Shown here in pieces: positions 1 to 8,311 of a stretch of DNA of 64,000 nucleotides. The position numbers and the translations under genes are program-made. The DNA is from Halococcus salsus. Lineage in GTDB: Archaea; Halobacteriota; Halobacteria; Halobacteriales; Halococcaceae. The stretch's first letter is position 1. Each line of letters opens with the position of its first letter. Below the pieces are notes generated by a model. That model was not told where the DNA came from, ran no database searches, and worked only from the letters and a program-made list of their open reading frames with translations. The stretch covers positions 76,916 through 140,915 of the forward strand of contig NZ_JAAAJC010000006.1 of NCBI RefSeq assembly GCF_009900715.1, written 5' to 3'.

Positions 1-1
1 G

Positions 2-1165
2 GGCGACACGAAGGTCGACTTCGTCCGCGACGTGCTCGGGATGGGCGGCGGGATCCTCCGGACATGGTGGCAGGTCATCGTCGCCCCGCGGATCACCCGG
101 CGGGTCACGCTCGCCGCCGGCACCCTCCTGACGGTTCTCGCGGTCGTCCTGATGACCCAGTATCTCGAAGTGTCGAGCGTGCTCGACGCCATCGAGGGGG
201 CCGACCTCGCCCTGGTGGCCGTCTCGGCGCTGGTCTACGCGCTCTCGTGGCCGGTCCGTGGCGTGCGCTACCGCGATATCCTCGCCGAGCTCGGTTTCGA
301 GGAGGGCGTGGGCTTCCTCACGGGTGCGGTGTTCGTCTCCCAGACGGGGAACCTCGTCTTCCCGGCGCGGGCGGGCGACGCGGTCCGGGCCTACGTCGTG
401 AAGACCCGCCGCCGGGTGCCCTACCCTGCCGGCTTCGCCTCGCTCGCTGTCGAGCGCGTCTTCGACCTCCTCACCATCACCCTGCTCGCGGGCGTGGTCT
501 TCCTCGGGCTCGCCGCGACCGGCGCGACCAGCCTCACCGGGCTCGCCGCGACCGTCGCGGGCGGCCACCAGAGCGGCCAGCTCGCCGTGACGGTCGCGGG
601 CGGGATCGGTATCGCCGCCATCGCCGCCGTGGGGCTCATCGTCGCCAGCGCGAGTTCGGACTCGAACCTCGTCCGCCGCGGTGTGCGGGCCATCAGCACG
701 GACGCCTACGCCGACACGGTCGCCGGCGTCATCGAACGTTTCGTCGGCGATATCCAGGCCGTCGCCAGCGACCGTGGCGCGTTCGTTCGCGTCGGCGCGT
801 CGAGTCTCCTCATCTGGACGCTCGACGTCGTGACCGCGCTCGTCGTCTTCGCCGCGTTCGACGTCTCGGCGGCCCCGTCGACCCTCCTCGCGGTCGGCTT
901 CTTCGCGGTGAGCGTCGGCAACCTCGCGAAGGTCCTCCCACTCTCGCCCGGCGGCATCGGTCTCTACGAGGGCGCGTTCGCGCTCCTCGTCACGGGGCTC
1001 TCGCCGGTCGGCTTCTCGGTCGCGCTCGCGGTCGCCATCGTCGACCACGCCGTGAAGAACGTCGTCACCGTCATCGGGGGTCTCGTCTCGATGGCGGTCC
1101 TCAACGTCTCGCTCACCACCGCCGTCGAGGAGGGCCAAGAGGTCGAGGCCGCGCCCACGGAATAA
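2..1165 (+). CDS. Flippase-like/UPF0104 membrane protein, 5' end outside window
   Basis: This is a polytopic membrane protein of the lysylphosphatidylglycerol-synthase transmembrane/UPF0104 family (flippase-like domain), thought to act in lipid or lipid-linked glycan handling in the cytoplasmic membrane. The frame is open from the first complete codon, so the true start may lie just upstream; an internal GTG at 32 and ATG at 41 are alternatives. About seven hydrophobic segments are visible, including one near the start (residues 25-45). The C-terminal part has the family's G-x-G-L-Y-E-G stretch and a following D-H-A-V-K-N helix. The tail is acidic and cytoplasmic-looking. A copy of the intergenic repeat begins four bases after the stop. 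The substrate cannot be told from the sequence. Confidence 0.8.
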   Translation, partial: GDTKVDFVRDVLGMGGGILRTWWQVIVAPRITRRVTLAAGTLLTVLAVVLMTQYLEVSSVLDAIEGADLALVAVSALVYALSWPVRGVRYRDILAELGFEEGVGFLTGAVFVSQTGNLVFPARAGDAVRAYVVKTRRRVPYPAGFASLAVERVFDLLTITLLAGVVFLGLAATGATSLTGLAATVAGGHQSGQLAVTVAGGIGIAAIAAVGLIVASASSDSNLVRRGVRAISTDAYADTVAGVIERFVGDIQAVASDRGAFVRVGASSLLIWTLDVVTALVVFAAFDVSAAPSTLLAVGFFAVSVGNLAKVLPLSPGGIGLYEGAFALLVTGLSPVGFSVALAVAIVDHAVKNVVTVIGGLVSMAVLNVSLTTAVEEGQEVEAAPTE

Positions 1166-1169
1166 GCCC

Positions 1170-1690
1170 CCACCTTTTGCTGCGCTCACTCCGTTCGCTG
1201 GCAAAATGTGGATCAAAAGCGCGTCGGACTCCCACCGGAAGAGCGAAGCTCTTCCGTGCTGCTCGAAAATGCGGAGCGTTTTCGGCATCGCGAAACGCCT
1301 CCGGCGTTTCGAACGATCTCGCTCGCTCCGCTCGCGAGAACGATGGTCACCCTCGCGCCCGCTCACTCGCTTCGCTCACGGCTTCCTGCGGTCGCCGTTC
1401 GCCTCGTGGCCTCCCGGTGGTCGGCCACGCCCCGTTCCCCGTTCGCATCCCTGGTTCTCCCTTCGGTCGAACCTCGCGCCGCTCGCTCGCGGTACGATCA
1501 CTGACTATCCGCGCCTGCGAACCGCTTCCGTACCGCCTACCGCAACCGCACAGCACCGCACCGCCGAAGCCCTCGCTCACTTCGTTCGCTCGCCCTTCAT
1601 CCACCAGGAACAGCACCGCGAGCGCACGGCCGCCCGCCACCGCGGGCCGCGTCCGCCCCGCGGCCGCACCGCCGCTCGCCGCTGCGGAAA
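1170..1690 (+). repeat. Modular intergenic repeat, copy A
   Basis: The 555 bases between the flippase gene and the next gene contain no convincing gene. They start with CCACCTTTTGC (1170-1180), then a GCTC-rich stretch, then GCAAAATGTGG (1201-1211) followed by ATCAAAAG. The two 11-base arms are inverted with one mismatch, so the RNA could form a long hairpin. Later sections share words with the other copies: a CACCCTCGCGCCCGCTCACTCGC stretch near 1350, and an AGCACCGC / GCCGAAGCCCTC / CGCCCTTCATCCACCAGG section at about 1550-1610. Many short internal palindromes such as GAGCGAAGCTC are present. Copies B, C and D lie at 17415, 43809 and 44701, all in the same orientation. Confidence 0.8.
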
Positions 1691-1721
1691 TCGTTTTCAC
1701 CCGGCGCGTCGGAGACGAGGT

Positions 1722-2012
1722 ATGGAGAACGCGAACGCGACGACGCGCGAGCGGATCGCCGACTACCTTCGCGAGCGGACCGCGGCCGCGGGCACCATCG
1801 CCAACGAGTTCGACATCCCGACGAACGACGCGCTCTCACACGTCGAACACATCGCCCAGTCGCTCGACGGCACCGACGAACAGCTCCTCGCCGCCCCGCC
1901 CGAGTGTCGCGACTGTGGCTTCGCGGGCTTCGACGACCGCGCGAACCGCCCCTCGCGGTGTCCGGAGTGCCGAAGCGAGTCGATCGAGGAACCGCTGTTC
2001 AGGGTCGAGTAA
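1722..2012 (+). CDS. Small HTH plus zinc-ribbon transcription regulator
   Basis: This 96-residue protein has an N-terminal winged-helix-like segment (about 5-50, with R-E-R-I-A-D-Y-L-R) and a C-terminal zinc ribbon with two Cys-x-x-Cys pairs (P-E-C-R-D-C-G and S-R-C-P-E-C). That arrangement matches the archaeal predicted regulators with an HTH fused to a Zn ribbon (COG3357-type). The ATG at 1722 was chosen because upstream codons in the frame belong to the low-complexity repeat. It is convergent with the regulator at 2018-2806, with only five bases between the stops. Its DNA target is unknown. Confidence 0.8.
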   Translation: MENANATTRERIADYLRERTAAAGTIANEFDIPTNDALSHVEHIAQSLDGTDEQLLAAPPECRDCGFAGFDDRANRPSRCPECRSESIEEPLFRVE

Positions 2013-2017
2013 CCGAC

Positions 2018-2806
2018 TCACTCCGACGCCAGCGGGTCGATGCGCCGGGCCGCCGACCGCCGCTCGTCGTAGACCTCGGTCGCCCACTCGAAGAGCGCGT
2101 CGTCGGTACCGTCGAGACACTCACGGAGCACCCCACGGTCGTCGTAGGCACCCACCAACACGCGGTCGTCGAGTATCGTGAGCCCGAACTCCAATGGGCC
2201 GGGATACTGGAACAGCTCGATGTTCTCGAACGCGTGGGCGTCGTCGAGCGCGTCGGAGAAGGACGCCTTCGAGGTGGAGAACACCGAATCGTCGATGACG
2301 AGCTCCATCGGGACGCCGGCGCTCACGAGCTCGAAGGCGGCCTCGTTGATGACGGTGCTCACGACCGGCGAGATCCCCCGAAAGCGCTCGGCGTCGGTCG
2401 CGTTCGTGAACACGTCGGCGAGGTGGGTGAGCGCCGCGTGGGGGTTCTCGGGACAGCCGGCTATCAGCGTGGCGTCGTCGAGCGCGGCGAGCGGGAGCGC
2501 CCCGGCGTCGCCGCCCAGCCGGTTCAGGAACGACCCCCACTCGCCGACGCGCTCGACCGCGCTCTCGAGCCCCTCGTAGCGTTCGAGGATCAGCCGTCCG
2601 CCCGGCGTGAGACGAAACCTCCCGTCGTCGCGGACGACCCACTCGCGGTCCGTGAGCCCATCGAGCGTCCGGTGGACCGTTGAGCGCGAGAGGTCACCCT
2701 CGCGAACGAGATCGGACTGGCGATGCGGCCGGTCACGGAGCGCTTCGAGGATTCGCACCCGGTTTTCCGACCCCGCAAGAAACGAGATATCTTCGCGCGT
2801 GGTCAT
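2018..2806 (-). CDS. Winged-helix transcription regulator, FilR1/DUF1724-type
   Basis: A 262-residue regulator with an N-terminal winged helix (residues 1-80; the recognition part reads L-S-R-S-T-V-H-R-T-L-D-G-L) and a C-terminal region of about 170 residues resembling the methanogenesis-regulator FilR1 middle domain (DUF1724). That domain is common in haloarchaeal regulators and is presumed to sense a ligand. The C-terminal domain has the family pattern of a mid-region predicting no membrane segments. The gene stands alone, transcribed towards the Zn-ribbon regulator. Just upstream of its start is AT-rich sequence (ATTATTCAATG on its strand) and, further out, a perfect 8-bp palindrome CACGCGTG at 2826-2833 that could be part of an operator. 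Confidence 0.75.
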   Translation of the reverse strand: MTTREDISFLAGSENRVRILEALRDRPHRQSDLVREGDLSRSTVHRTLDGLTDREWVVRDDGRFRLTPGGRLILERYEGLESAVERVGEWGSFLNRLGGDAGALPLAALDDATLIAGCPENPHAALTHLADVFTNATDAERFRGISPVVSTVINEAAFELVSAGVPMELVIDDSVFSTSKASFSDALDDAHAFENIELFQYPGPLEFGLTILDDRVLVGAYDDRGVLRECLDGTDDALFEWATEVYDERRSAARRIDPLASE

Positions 2807-2866
2807 TGAATAATTGCTGAGTTCGCACGCGTGAATATCTTGTGGGCTCCGGCTACCCGAAAGGAT

Positions 2867-3757
2867 CTACTCGTCCCGAAACGCCGCGACCGCGGCGCGG
2901 TAGCCTTCGCGGTAGGTCGGGAACGCAAACTCGTAGCCGAGTTCCCGAAGCTTGTCGTTCGAACACCGTTTCGAGGTCCTCACCCGCCGCCGAGCGGCCT
3001 CGGTGAGGTCGTCGTCCGCGAGTCGCGCTTCGGTCGTCCGCTTCTCGGGCCGTTCGACCCCACACTCGTCGGCGAGCCAGTCGGCGAACGCCCACCGGTC
3101 GGCGGGTTCGTCGTCGGCCACGAGCACCGTCTCCCCACGGGCGGCGTCGGCGGCGAGCAGGAATCGCACCGCACCGGCGGCGTCGTCGCGGTGGACCATG
3201 TTGAGATAGCCCTCCGTCACCGGTCCGTCGAGGTAACGTTCGAGCCGGTACCGATCCGGACCGTAGAGCCCCGCGAACCGGGCGACGGTACCGTCGATCC
3301 CGCTCGATCCTGCCTCCTCGATGGCCACCCGTTCGGCCTCCGCCAGCACCTCCGTCTTCTCCGTGGTGGGTTCGATCGGCGTCTCCTCGTCGACCCACTC
3401 CCCCCCGTGGTCGCCGTAGACACCCGTCGAGGAGGTGTAGACCAGCCGGTCGGGCGGCTCCTCGCGCGCCCCGAACGCGTCGATCGCGGTGCGAAGTCCC
3501 TCGACGTAGACCTCGCGTGCCGCCGCGGCATCCCGACCGCCCGAACTCGCCGCGAACACCACCGTGTCGACGTCGGGAACGTCTTCGAGATCGCCCCGGC
3601 TGGTGATGTCAGCCTGGACTGCCTCGAACCCCGCGCGTTCGATCAGCTCGCACCCGTCGGCGGATCGACGCACCCCGACGACCTCGTGGTCGGGCGCGAG
3701 CCGTCGACCGAGTTCGAGTCCCACGTAGCCACAGCCGAGGATCGCGACCCGGCTCAT
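2867..3757 (-). CDS. NAD(P)-binding SDR-family epimerase-like protein
   Basis: A 296-residue extended short-chain dehydrogenase-like protein. The N-terminus carries the Rossmann motif G-C-G-Y-V-G (residues 8-13) typical of the YeeZ-like/NAD-dependent epimerase group. Residues 105-125 contain Y-T-S-S-T-G-V-Y-G, the active-site Ser/Thr and Tyr region of that group. It probably acts on a nucleotide sugar or similar substrate, but the substrate cannot be inferred. Its start codon overlaps the stop of the DUF5791 gene (4-base ATGA overlap at 3754-3757), so the two are probably co-transcribed and translationally coupled. Confidence 0.8.
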   Translation of the reverse strand: MSRVAILGCGYVGLELGRRLAPDHEVVGVRRSADGCELIERAGFEAVQADITSRGDLEDVPDVDTVVFAASSGGRDAAAAREVYVEGLRTAIDAFGAREEPPDRLVYTSSTGVYGDHGGEWVDEETPIEPTTEKTEVLAEAERVAIEEAGSSGIDGTVARFAGLYGPDRYRLERYLDGPVTEGYLNMVHRDDAAGAVRFLLAADAARGETVLVADDEPADRWAFADWLADECGVERPEKRTTEARLADDDLTEAARRRVRTSKRCSNDKLRELGYEFAFPTYREGYRAAVAAFRDE

Positions 3758-4179
3758 GGTTTCCGCTCCTCGATGTAGCCGTGGATCATCGCGAGCTCGT
3801 CGAGGGTCATCGGGAGTCGCCCCTCGATCTTCTGTTGGATCTCGCGGGCGTCGAACGAACCGTTTATCCCGGACTCGACCGCCTCGACGTCGAGCACCGC
3901 GGTGGTCATCCCGAGGAGCAGCGCGTCGCGGGTCTCCGTGACGATGGCCTCGGCGTCGGGTTCGTCCTCGCTCGTGGCGAGCACCGCCGCGGCCTCGTCG
4001 AGCGTGATCTCGGGCGAGTCGCCCGCCGCGAACGCGCGAACCGTTTCCGTCTCGACGCCCGACTCGTCGGCGACGGTCTCGACCCCGTGCTCGTCGATCA
4101 CCGCCCGCAGGCGCTCGTCGTAGCGCGCCCGGAGCTCCGCCGAGTCCAGTTCGCCGGCGTCGTCGATATCGTGGAGCAT
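3754..4179 (-). CDS. DUF5791-family haloarchaeal protein
   Basis: A 141-residue acidic cytoplasmic protein matching my memory of the haloarchaeal DUF5791 family. It has a helix-turn-helix-like section (V-A-D-E-S-G-V-E-T-E-T-V-R, about 40-52) and a C-terminal helix (L-D-E-L-A-M-I-H-G-Y-I-E) that recur in that family. The ATG at 4179 was chosen although the frame stays open to 4644: a TATA-like ACTTACG lies about 26 bases upstream on the coding strand, which fits a leaderless haloarchaeal start. The molecular function is unknown. It overlaps the SDR gene downstream by four bases. Confidence 0.7.
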   Translation of the reverse strand: MLHDIDDAGELDSAELRARYDERLRAVIDEHGVETVADESGVETETVRAFAAGDSPEITLDEAAAVLATSEDEPDAEAIVTETRDALLLGMTTAVLDVEAVESGINGSFDAREIQQKIEGRLPMTLDELAMIHGYIEERKP

Positions 4180-4644
4180 GGGACGGCTACCGCCCGCCGA
4201 CGTAAGTGGGTTGAGTTCGGTCGTCGTGTCGAACCCCCTCCGGCCGCTCGCGAGCCGACGAAGCCCCTCGATGAGTCCGGTTTCGGCAGCGAGGTCGGCG
4301 ATGCGGCCCCGGCGGCCGACCGCTACGCGAGCCGCTCCCCGGGGATCGCGGCGCGTTCGTCTCGCCAGACCCGCGTCACGGTCCTCGACCAGTGCCGCGA
4401 AGCGGTCGGCCGCAACGAGAAGCCCGACGACCCCATCGGGATGGACGACCGTGCCGGCCTCGGTCCGAACGCGGATCGAGGTGACGCGGGGCGTGACCGC
4501 ACCGACGATACGTGTCCGACATGCCGGGTTCGTCAGCCGACCGCCGGCCGGGCAGTCGGTCGCGTCGACGACGAGCCGATGGTGGTCGACCCACGTCTCA
4601 CAGCCACACCGGTCGGGGCCCGTCGGGGTCGTCGTACCCACCAC
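4180..4644 (-). pseudogene. Apparent N-terminal remnant of a haloarchaeal secretion ATPase
   Basis: The open frame upstream of DUF5791 (GTG at 4644, no stop before the DUF5791 ATG) encodes about 155 residues. They contain a C-G-C-E motif, V-D-A-T-D-C-P-A-G-G-R-L, an A-C-R-T-R-I-V segment, T-R-R-D-P-R-G-A-A-R and L-A-A-E-T-G-L. From memory this resembles the N-terminal segment of the haloarchaeal T2SS/T4P-type secretion ATPases, which normally run to over 600 residues with a RecA-like core. No Walker motifs follow here. It is either a decayed fragment or a stand-alone N-domain fused in frame to DUF5791. The identification is from recall, not from a search. Confidence 0.4.
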
Positions 4645-4713
4645 GACCGCGGGTGGTCGCGTTCTCGCATATCAACCTTCGGCGACCATTTGGCACTCGT
4701 TCGGCGGGGCCGG

Positions 4714-7437
4714 TCACATGAAGCTGCCGAGGCCGGTCTGGGTCTGGCCGGACCGGACCTCCTCCCAGGAGATCCCCAGCGCTTCGAGCACGCGCGCGAT
4801 CGGTCCCTTGAGGGTCTTGTCGAGCATCTTGTCCTGGTCGATGGCGAACTCCGCGGGGATCTGGTCGGCGAACTCGAAGCAGATCACGCCCTTGCCGTTG
4901 CTGACGTCGCGTTTGAACTCGCGGTAGCGGTCGTCCTCACCGATGTCGGGCCGCTCGGACTCGATCCGCTGGAAGAAGCGGTCGTCGACCCGGTCGAGGT
5001 AGAGCCGCTTGGGTTTGCTGCCGCGCTGGAAGTTCGTCCCCAGGAGGAGGTTCGCGTACTTCGCACCCCGGACCTGGGCGGTGTCGGTGTCGTAGTCGTC
5101 GAGGCGTTTGCCGATCCCGCCGGGGATCCCGATCGCCTCGACGTCGACCTCGTCGGCCTCGAACTGCTCGATGACGTCCCGGACGTAGTTCTTGACCTCG
5201 TTCAGATCCTCCCCGTGGACGATTCGGTCGATCACCTCGTGCTGGACGCGCTTGGTGATCGGGGCGATGTCCGAACGTTTGTACTCGAAGCCAGTGATAT
5301 CGACGTCGTCGACGTCCTTCCCCTCCTTCCAGATGATGTGCCCGGCGTAGCGTTTCTTCTTGCCGGCCTGGAAGAACCGTCGGTAGAGCTTCTCGAACTC
5401 GATCTGGAAGCGGTGGTTCTCGGCGTTCAGGGTCTCGCTCGCGAACGCGTCGTAGGCCTCGTTGATGTGGTCCTCGATGGTGAACGCCTGCTCGATGGCC
5501 TCCTCCTTCGAGACCTCGCTCCCGAGTTCGAGCATCACCGAGTCGGTGTCACCGTAGGCCACCTGGTAGTCGAGTTCGTTGGCGGCCTGCTCGGTGAAGC
5601 TGATGACCTCCCGGTTCGTGGAGGTCACGCCCGCGCTCATCGCGCGGTCGTAGAGCCGGAAGCGGTCCCAGCCAAAGACCCCGTACAGGCTGTTCATGAT
5701 GACTTTCACGGCCTGCTGCTGGCGGTCGAGGCGACCGTACGCACCGGTTCCAGGCGTGTGTTCGTCGCGACGCTGTTTCTTCTCCTCGCGTTCGGTGAGG
5801 AGCTCGTCGACCATCTCCCGGATCATCCCGTCGGGCTCCTTCCGGAAGTGGATACCAGTGGGAGTCCGGTAGGTCTCGCCGTCGTAGGTCTCGGGGTCGA
5901 CCTGCGTCTCGGGCGAGGCGTTGATCGTCACCATCGACATCGGGTAGAGGGACTTGAGGTCGAGCACCGAGACCATCTCCTTGACCCCGGTGATCGGGTC
6001 GAACACCGCACCGCCCTCGAAGTCCTCCGTCTGCTGTTGGCCCTTCGAGGGGAGCGCGAACCTCCCGTGTGCCTCGTGGAGGACGTACATGTCGACCGCG
6101 TCGCCGGGCGTGGTCGCGTCCTCGAGTTTACAGCCGACGAACGAGGCCACCTCCTTCCAGAACGGAATGACCCCTTGCTGGCGGTCGATCTCGACACAGA
6201 TCTCGACGTCGCGAAGGTTGTATTCGAGCAGGCGTTCGGGGTTCTCCTCCCAGAGATCCCCGATGGAGCCCGCGTAGCGTTCCTTGCCGACCCCGAGTTC
6301 GACCTCGCCGACCGCGTCGAGTCGGTACGAATCGAGTTCGGAGAACTGCGTCCGTTGATAGGCGTAGAGCAGGTCGAAGACGACGCGACCCTTGATGTTG
6401 GGGCCCTGCCAGTCCGAGCGCCAGACTTCGTTCACGCGGGAGAGCCGGTCCGGATCGAGGTCGTAGCCCTCACAGTCCGCACCGCCGAGCACCTCCAACC
6501 TGTCGATGAAGTACGGCGCGTCGAAGTCCGCGAAGTTCCAGCCCGTCAGGACGTCCGGATCCGTGGTCTCGATGTAGCTGAGGAAGGCGTCGAGCATCTC
6601 CTCTTCGCTCTCGTAGTTCTTCACCGTCGCGTCGATGTCCTCCTCGATCCCGGCGTAGCCCGCGAGTTCGCCGGGGCCGTCCGCGCCCTCGGGGGCCTCG
6701 TAGAGCCAGGTGATGTACTCGTCGTCCGTCGAGTCGTGGCTCGACAGGCAGATGATGGTCTCCTCGCCCTCCTCGGGGAAGCCCGAACGGTCGTCGACCT
6801 CGATATCGAAGGTGCAGACCCGCGCGTCGGCCGCCATCTCGACGGCTTCGACCTCGTCGTGGGGGACCACGAGTGCGTCGTCGGAGCCGCGGCGCTCGGG
6901 GACGCGAACGCCGCTCTTGACGTCCTTGTCGATCAGGAACCGGTTCGGAAACAGGATGTCGGCCTCGTAGTGGTCGTAGCGGTCCCGGAGCTGGCCCACG
7001 TCGCGCGGGGTCTGGCCGAAGATCTTGGTGAGGCGCTCGCCACGGATGCTCTCGTAGGGCTCGCCGTCTTCGTCTTCTTCCTCGGATCCGGTGAGGCGGT
7101 CGTCGAGCTCGCCCGAGAGCGAGTCGGTGGGGGCGTAGAAGTAGGGTCGGAACTCGTGGACGCGAACGTGTTCGACCTCACCATCCGCCGTGCGCCCGAA
7201 GACGTGGATGATCGGGGTCTCACGGTCCCCCGACCCCTCGACGGTGTAATCGACCTGGGTGATGGCCAGCTCCACGGTTCCGGTCGCGTCGGGATACCGG
7301 CGCTCGGTGGGGTCGACGATCTCGGCATCGCTCCCGCCGTCGCCCGCGACCGTCCGCGCCGCCGCCTCCGCCGCCGACCGCTCGCCGCCCGACTCGGCGC
7401 TCCCGCCGAGCGTCGTCTGTGTCCCCGGAGTAGTCAT
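4714..7437 (-). CDS. polB: B-family DNA polymerase
   Basis: A 907-residue family B replicative/repair DNA polymerase with 3'-5' proofreading. Visible motifs in order: Exo I with F-D-I-E near residue 210; Exo II region with T-G-W-N-F-A-D-F-D around 300; polymerase motif A S-L-Y-P-M-S near 496; motif B K-V-I-M-N-S-L-Y-G near 577; motif C Y-G-D-T-D-S near 627. All three polymerase motifs are uninterrupted, so there is no intein, although haloarchaeal polB genes often carry them at these sites. The C-terminus ends Q-T-G-L-G-S-F-M, a PIP-box-like tail suited to PCNA binding. The start at 7437 begins M-T-T-P-G-T-Q; the frame extends further upstream but only through low-complexity Gly-rich sequence. 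Confidence 0.97.
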   Translation of the reverse strand: MTTPGTQTTLGGSAESGGERSAAEAAARTVAGDGGSDAEIVDPTERRYPDATGTVELAITQVDYTVEGSGDRETPIIHVFGRTADGEVEHVRVHEFRPYFYAPTDSLSGELDDRLTGSEEEDEDGEPYESIRGERLTKIFGQTPRDVGQLRDRYDHYEADILFPNRFLIDKDVKSGVRVPERRGSDDALVVPHDEVEAVEMAADARVCTFDIEVDDRSGFPEEGEETIICLSSHDSTDDEYITWLYEAPEGADGPGELAGYAGIEEDIDATVKNYESEEEMLDAFLSYIETTDPDVLTGWNFADFDAPYFIDRLEVLGGADCEGYDLDPDRLSRVNEVWRSDWQGPNIKGRVVFDLLYAYQRTQFSELDSYRLDAVGEVELGVGKERYAGSIGDLWEENPERLLEYNLRDVEICVEIDRQQGVIPFWKEVASFVGCKLEDATTPGDAVDMYVLHEAHGRFALPSKGQQQTEDFEGGAVFDPITGVKEMVSVLDLKSLYPMSMVTINASPETQVDPETYDGETYRTPTGIHFRKEPDGMIREMVDELLTEREEKKQRRDEHTPGTGAYGRLDRQQQAVKVIMNSLYGVFGWDRFRLYDRAMSAGVTSTNREVISFTEQAANELDYQVAYGDTDSVMLELGSEVSKEEAIEQAFTIEDHINEAYDAFASETLNAENHRFQIEFEKLYRRFFQAGKKKRYAGHIIWKEGKDVDDVDITGFEYKRSDIAPITKRVQHEVIDRIVHGEDLNEVKNYVRDVIEQFEADEVDVEAIGIPGGIGKRLDDYDTDTAQVRGAKYANLLLGTNFQRGSKPKRLYLDRVDDRFFQRIESERPDIGEDDRYREFKRDVSNGKGVICFEFADQIPAEFAIDQDKMLDKTLKGPIARVLEALGISWEEVRSGQTQTGLGSFM

Positions 7438-7533
7438 ACCACCCCCTTCGCCGCCGCCGCTAAAAATCCCCGCGGTCGGCCGCCCCGGGATCCAAACCGT
7501 CATTGTCCGGCGGGTAGTAGCTCGGCCGAAACC

Positions 7534-7857
7534 GTGTTCGACGGCCTGCTGGGTGGTTCGACGACCGACCCCGACGACGAGTCCGACGCCGAGACGTCGG
7601 TGATCCCCGGCGCTCCCTCGGTCGACGTTCCCGACACCTCGGACGTCGAGGTTCCACCCGAGGTCTCACACCTGTTCTGGAGCCTCGTGGTCTCGGTCGA
7701 CATCGCCGTGCTCCTCGTCGCCCTCGGGGGGATGTTCATCTACTTCGAGGGCCGGTGGCAGCTCGGCGGAGTCGGGATCGTCCTCGGCCTCTTCACGCTC
7801 GGCTACGCCTACGTGAAGTACCGCGTTGCGGAACCGCTAACCGACCGGGCCGAGTAG
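7534..7857 (+). CDS. Small two-helix membrane protein (DUF7322-like)
   Basis: A 107-residue protein with an acidic N-terminus (about 1-43), then two hydrophobic helices (roughly 45-69 and 74-95) and a short charged tail. It resembles a haloarchaeal family of unknown function that I recall as DUF7322; the number cannot be checked here. The GTG at 7534 is the first usable start after polB's divergent start region and gives M-F-D-G-L-L-G-G. The next gene follows seven bases later, so the two are probably one transcript. Confidence 0.65.
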   Translation: MFDGLLGGSTTDPDDESDAETSVIPGAPSVDVPDTSDVEVPPEVSHLFWSLVVSVDIAVLLVALGGMFIYFEGRWQLGGVGIVLGLFTLGYAYVKYRVAEPLTDRAE

Positions 7858-7864
7858 TCGAGCC

Positions 7865-8215
7865 ATGCACCCGACCACCGACGGCACGAACGAGCGAGCA
7901 TCGGGAGACGACGGCTGTTCGGCGGACGGGTCGGGGTTCGCCGACGCCGCGAAAGCGGTCCCCGAACCGGTCAGGCGACTGATCCGGGGGACCCACAACG
8001 ACCGCGGTCTCGGACTCCTCCTGACGATCGACGACCGGGGTGGGGTCCCCGTCCGGGAACTCCTCCGCGACGACCTCTGTGAGAGCGACCTCCACGGGCT
8101 GTGTGGCGAACTCCGTGCGGCGGGCCTGCTCGAACCCTGCGAGGTGGCCGGCGAGCGCGGCTATCGGACCACCGAGACGGCCCACAAGGGGCTCGAACGG
8201 CTGCACGCGACGTGA
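7865..8215 (+). CDS. Small winged-helix DNA-binding protein
   Basis: A 116-residue protein whose first 40 residues are polar and probably flexible. The remainder (about 45-115) has a winged-helix pattern: V-P-V-R-E-L-L-R-D-D-L, then S-D-L-H-G-L-C-G-E-L-R-A-A-G-L-L as the recognition helix, then a wing with G-Y-R-T-T. Three cysteines are present but not as a metal-binding pair. It sits between the DUF7322-like gene and mre11, about 96 bases before the mre11 start. Its role is unknown; the position suggests a local regulator. Confidence 0.6.
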   Translation: MHPTTDGTNERASGDDGCSADGSGFADAAKAVPEPVRRLIRGTHNDRGLGLLLTIDDRGGVPVRELLRDDLCESDLHGLCGELRAAGLLEPCEVAGERGYRTTETAHKGLERLHAT

Positions 8216-8266
8216 ACCGCCCCGCCGCGTCCGCCCGGCGACCACTTTCACTCCATGCTACGGTGT

Positions 8267-8308
8267 TTAATAGGCGACCGCCGGCTAGCTGTGTCAAATG
8301 AAGGTGAG
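8267..8308 (+). promoter_or_regulatory. mre11 promoter and Shine-Dalgarno sequence
   Basis: A TATA-like TTTAATAG at 8267-8274 lies about 40 bases before the mre11 ATG, which predicts a short 5' leader. A GGTGAG sequence a few bases before the ATG can pair with the 3' end of 16S rRNA. This marks the start of the four-gene repair operon and supports choosing the ATG at 8312 over in-frame codons further upstream. Confidence 0.5.
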
Positions 8309-8311
8309 ACC

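Noticed and set aside
1206-1700. Open frames inside repeat copy A that could be small genes
   Set aside because: They are Arg/Ser/Pro-rich translations of the repeat. The same DNA recurs in other copies in different frames, so coding selection is unlikely.
2826-2833. CACGCGTG palindrome as firm operator of the FilR1-type regulator
   Set aside because: Eight GC-rich self-complementary bases are common by chance in this genome, so it was only mentioned, not called.
4714-7437. Intein in polB
   Set aside because: Motifs A, B and C are continuous and the length is that of an intein-free polymerase.
3781-7857. Very long plus-strand open frame opposite polB
   Set aside because: It is the antisense shadow of polB. 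The real polymerase motifs are on the minus strand, and the translated shadow shows Leu/Val/Asp-rich low-complexity sequence without domains.
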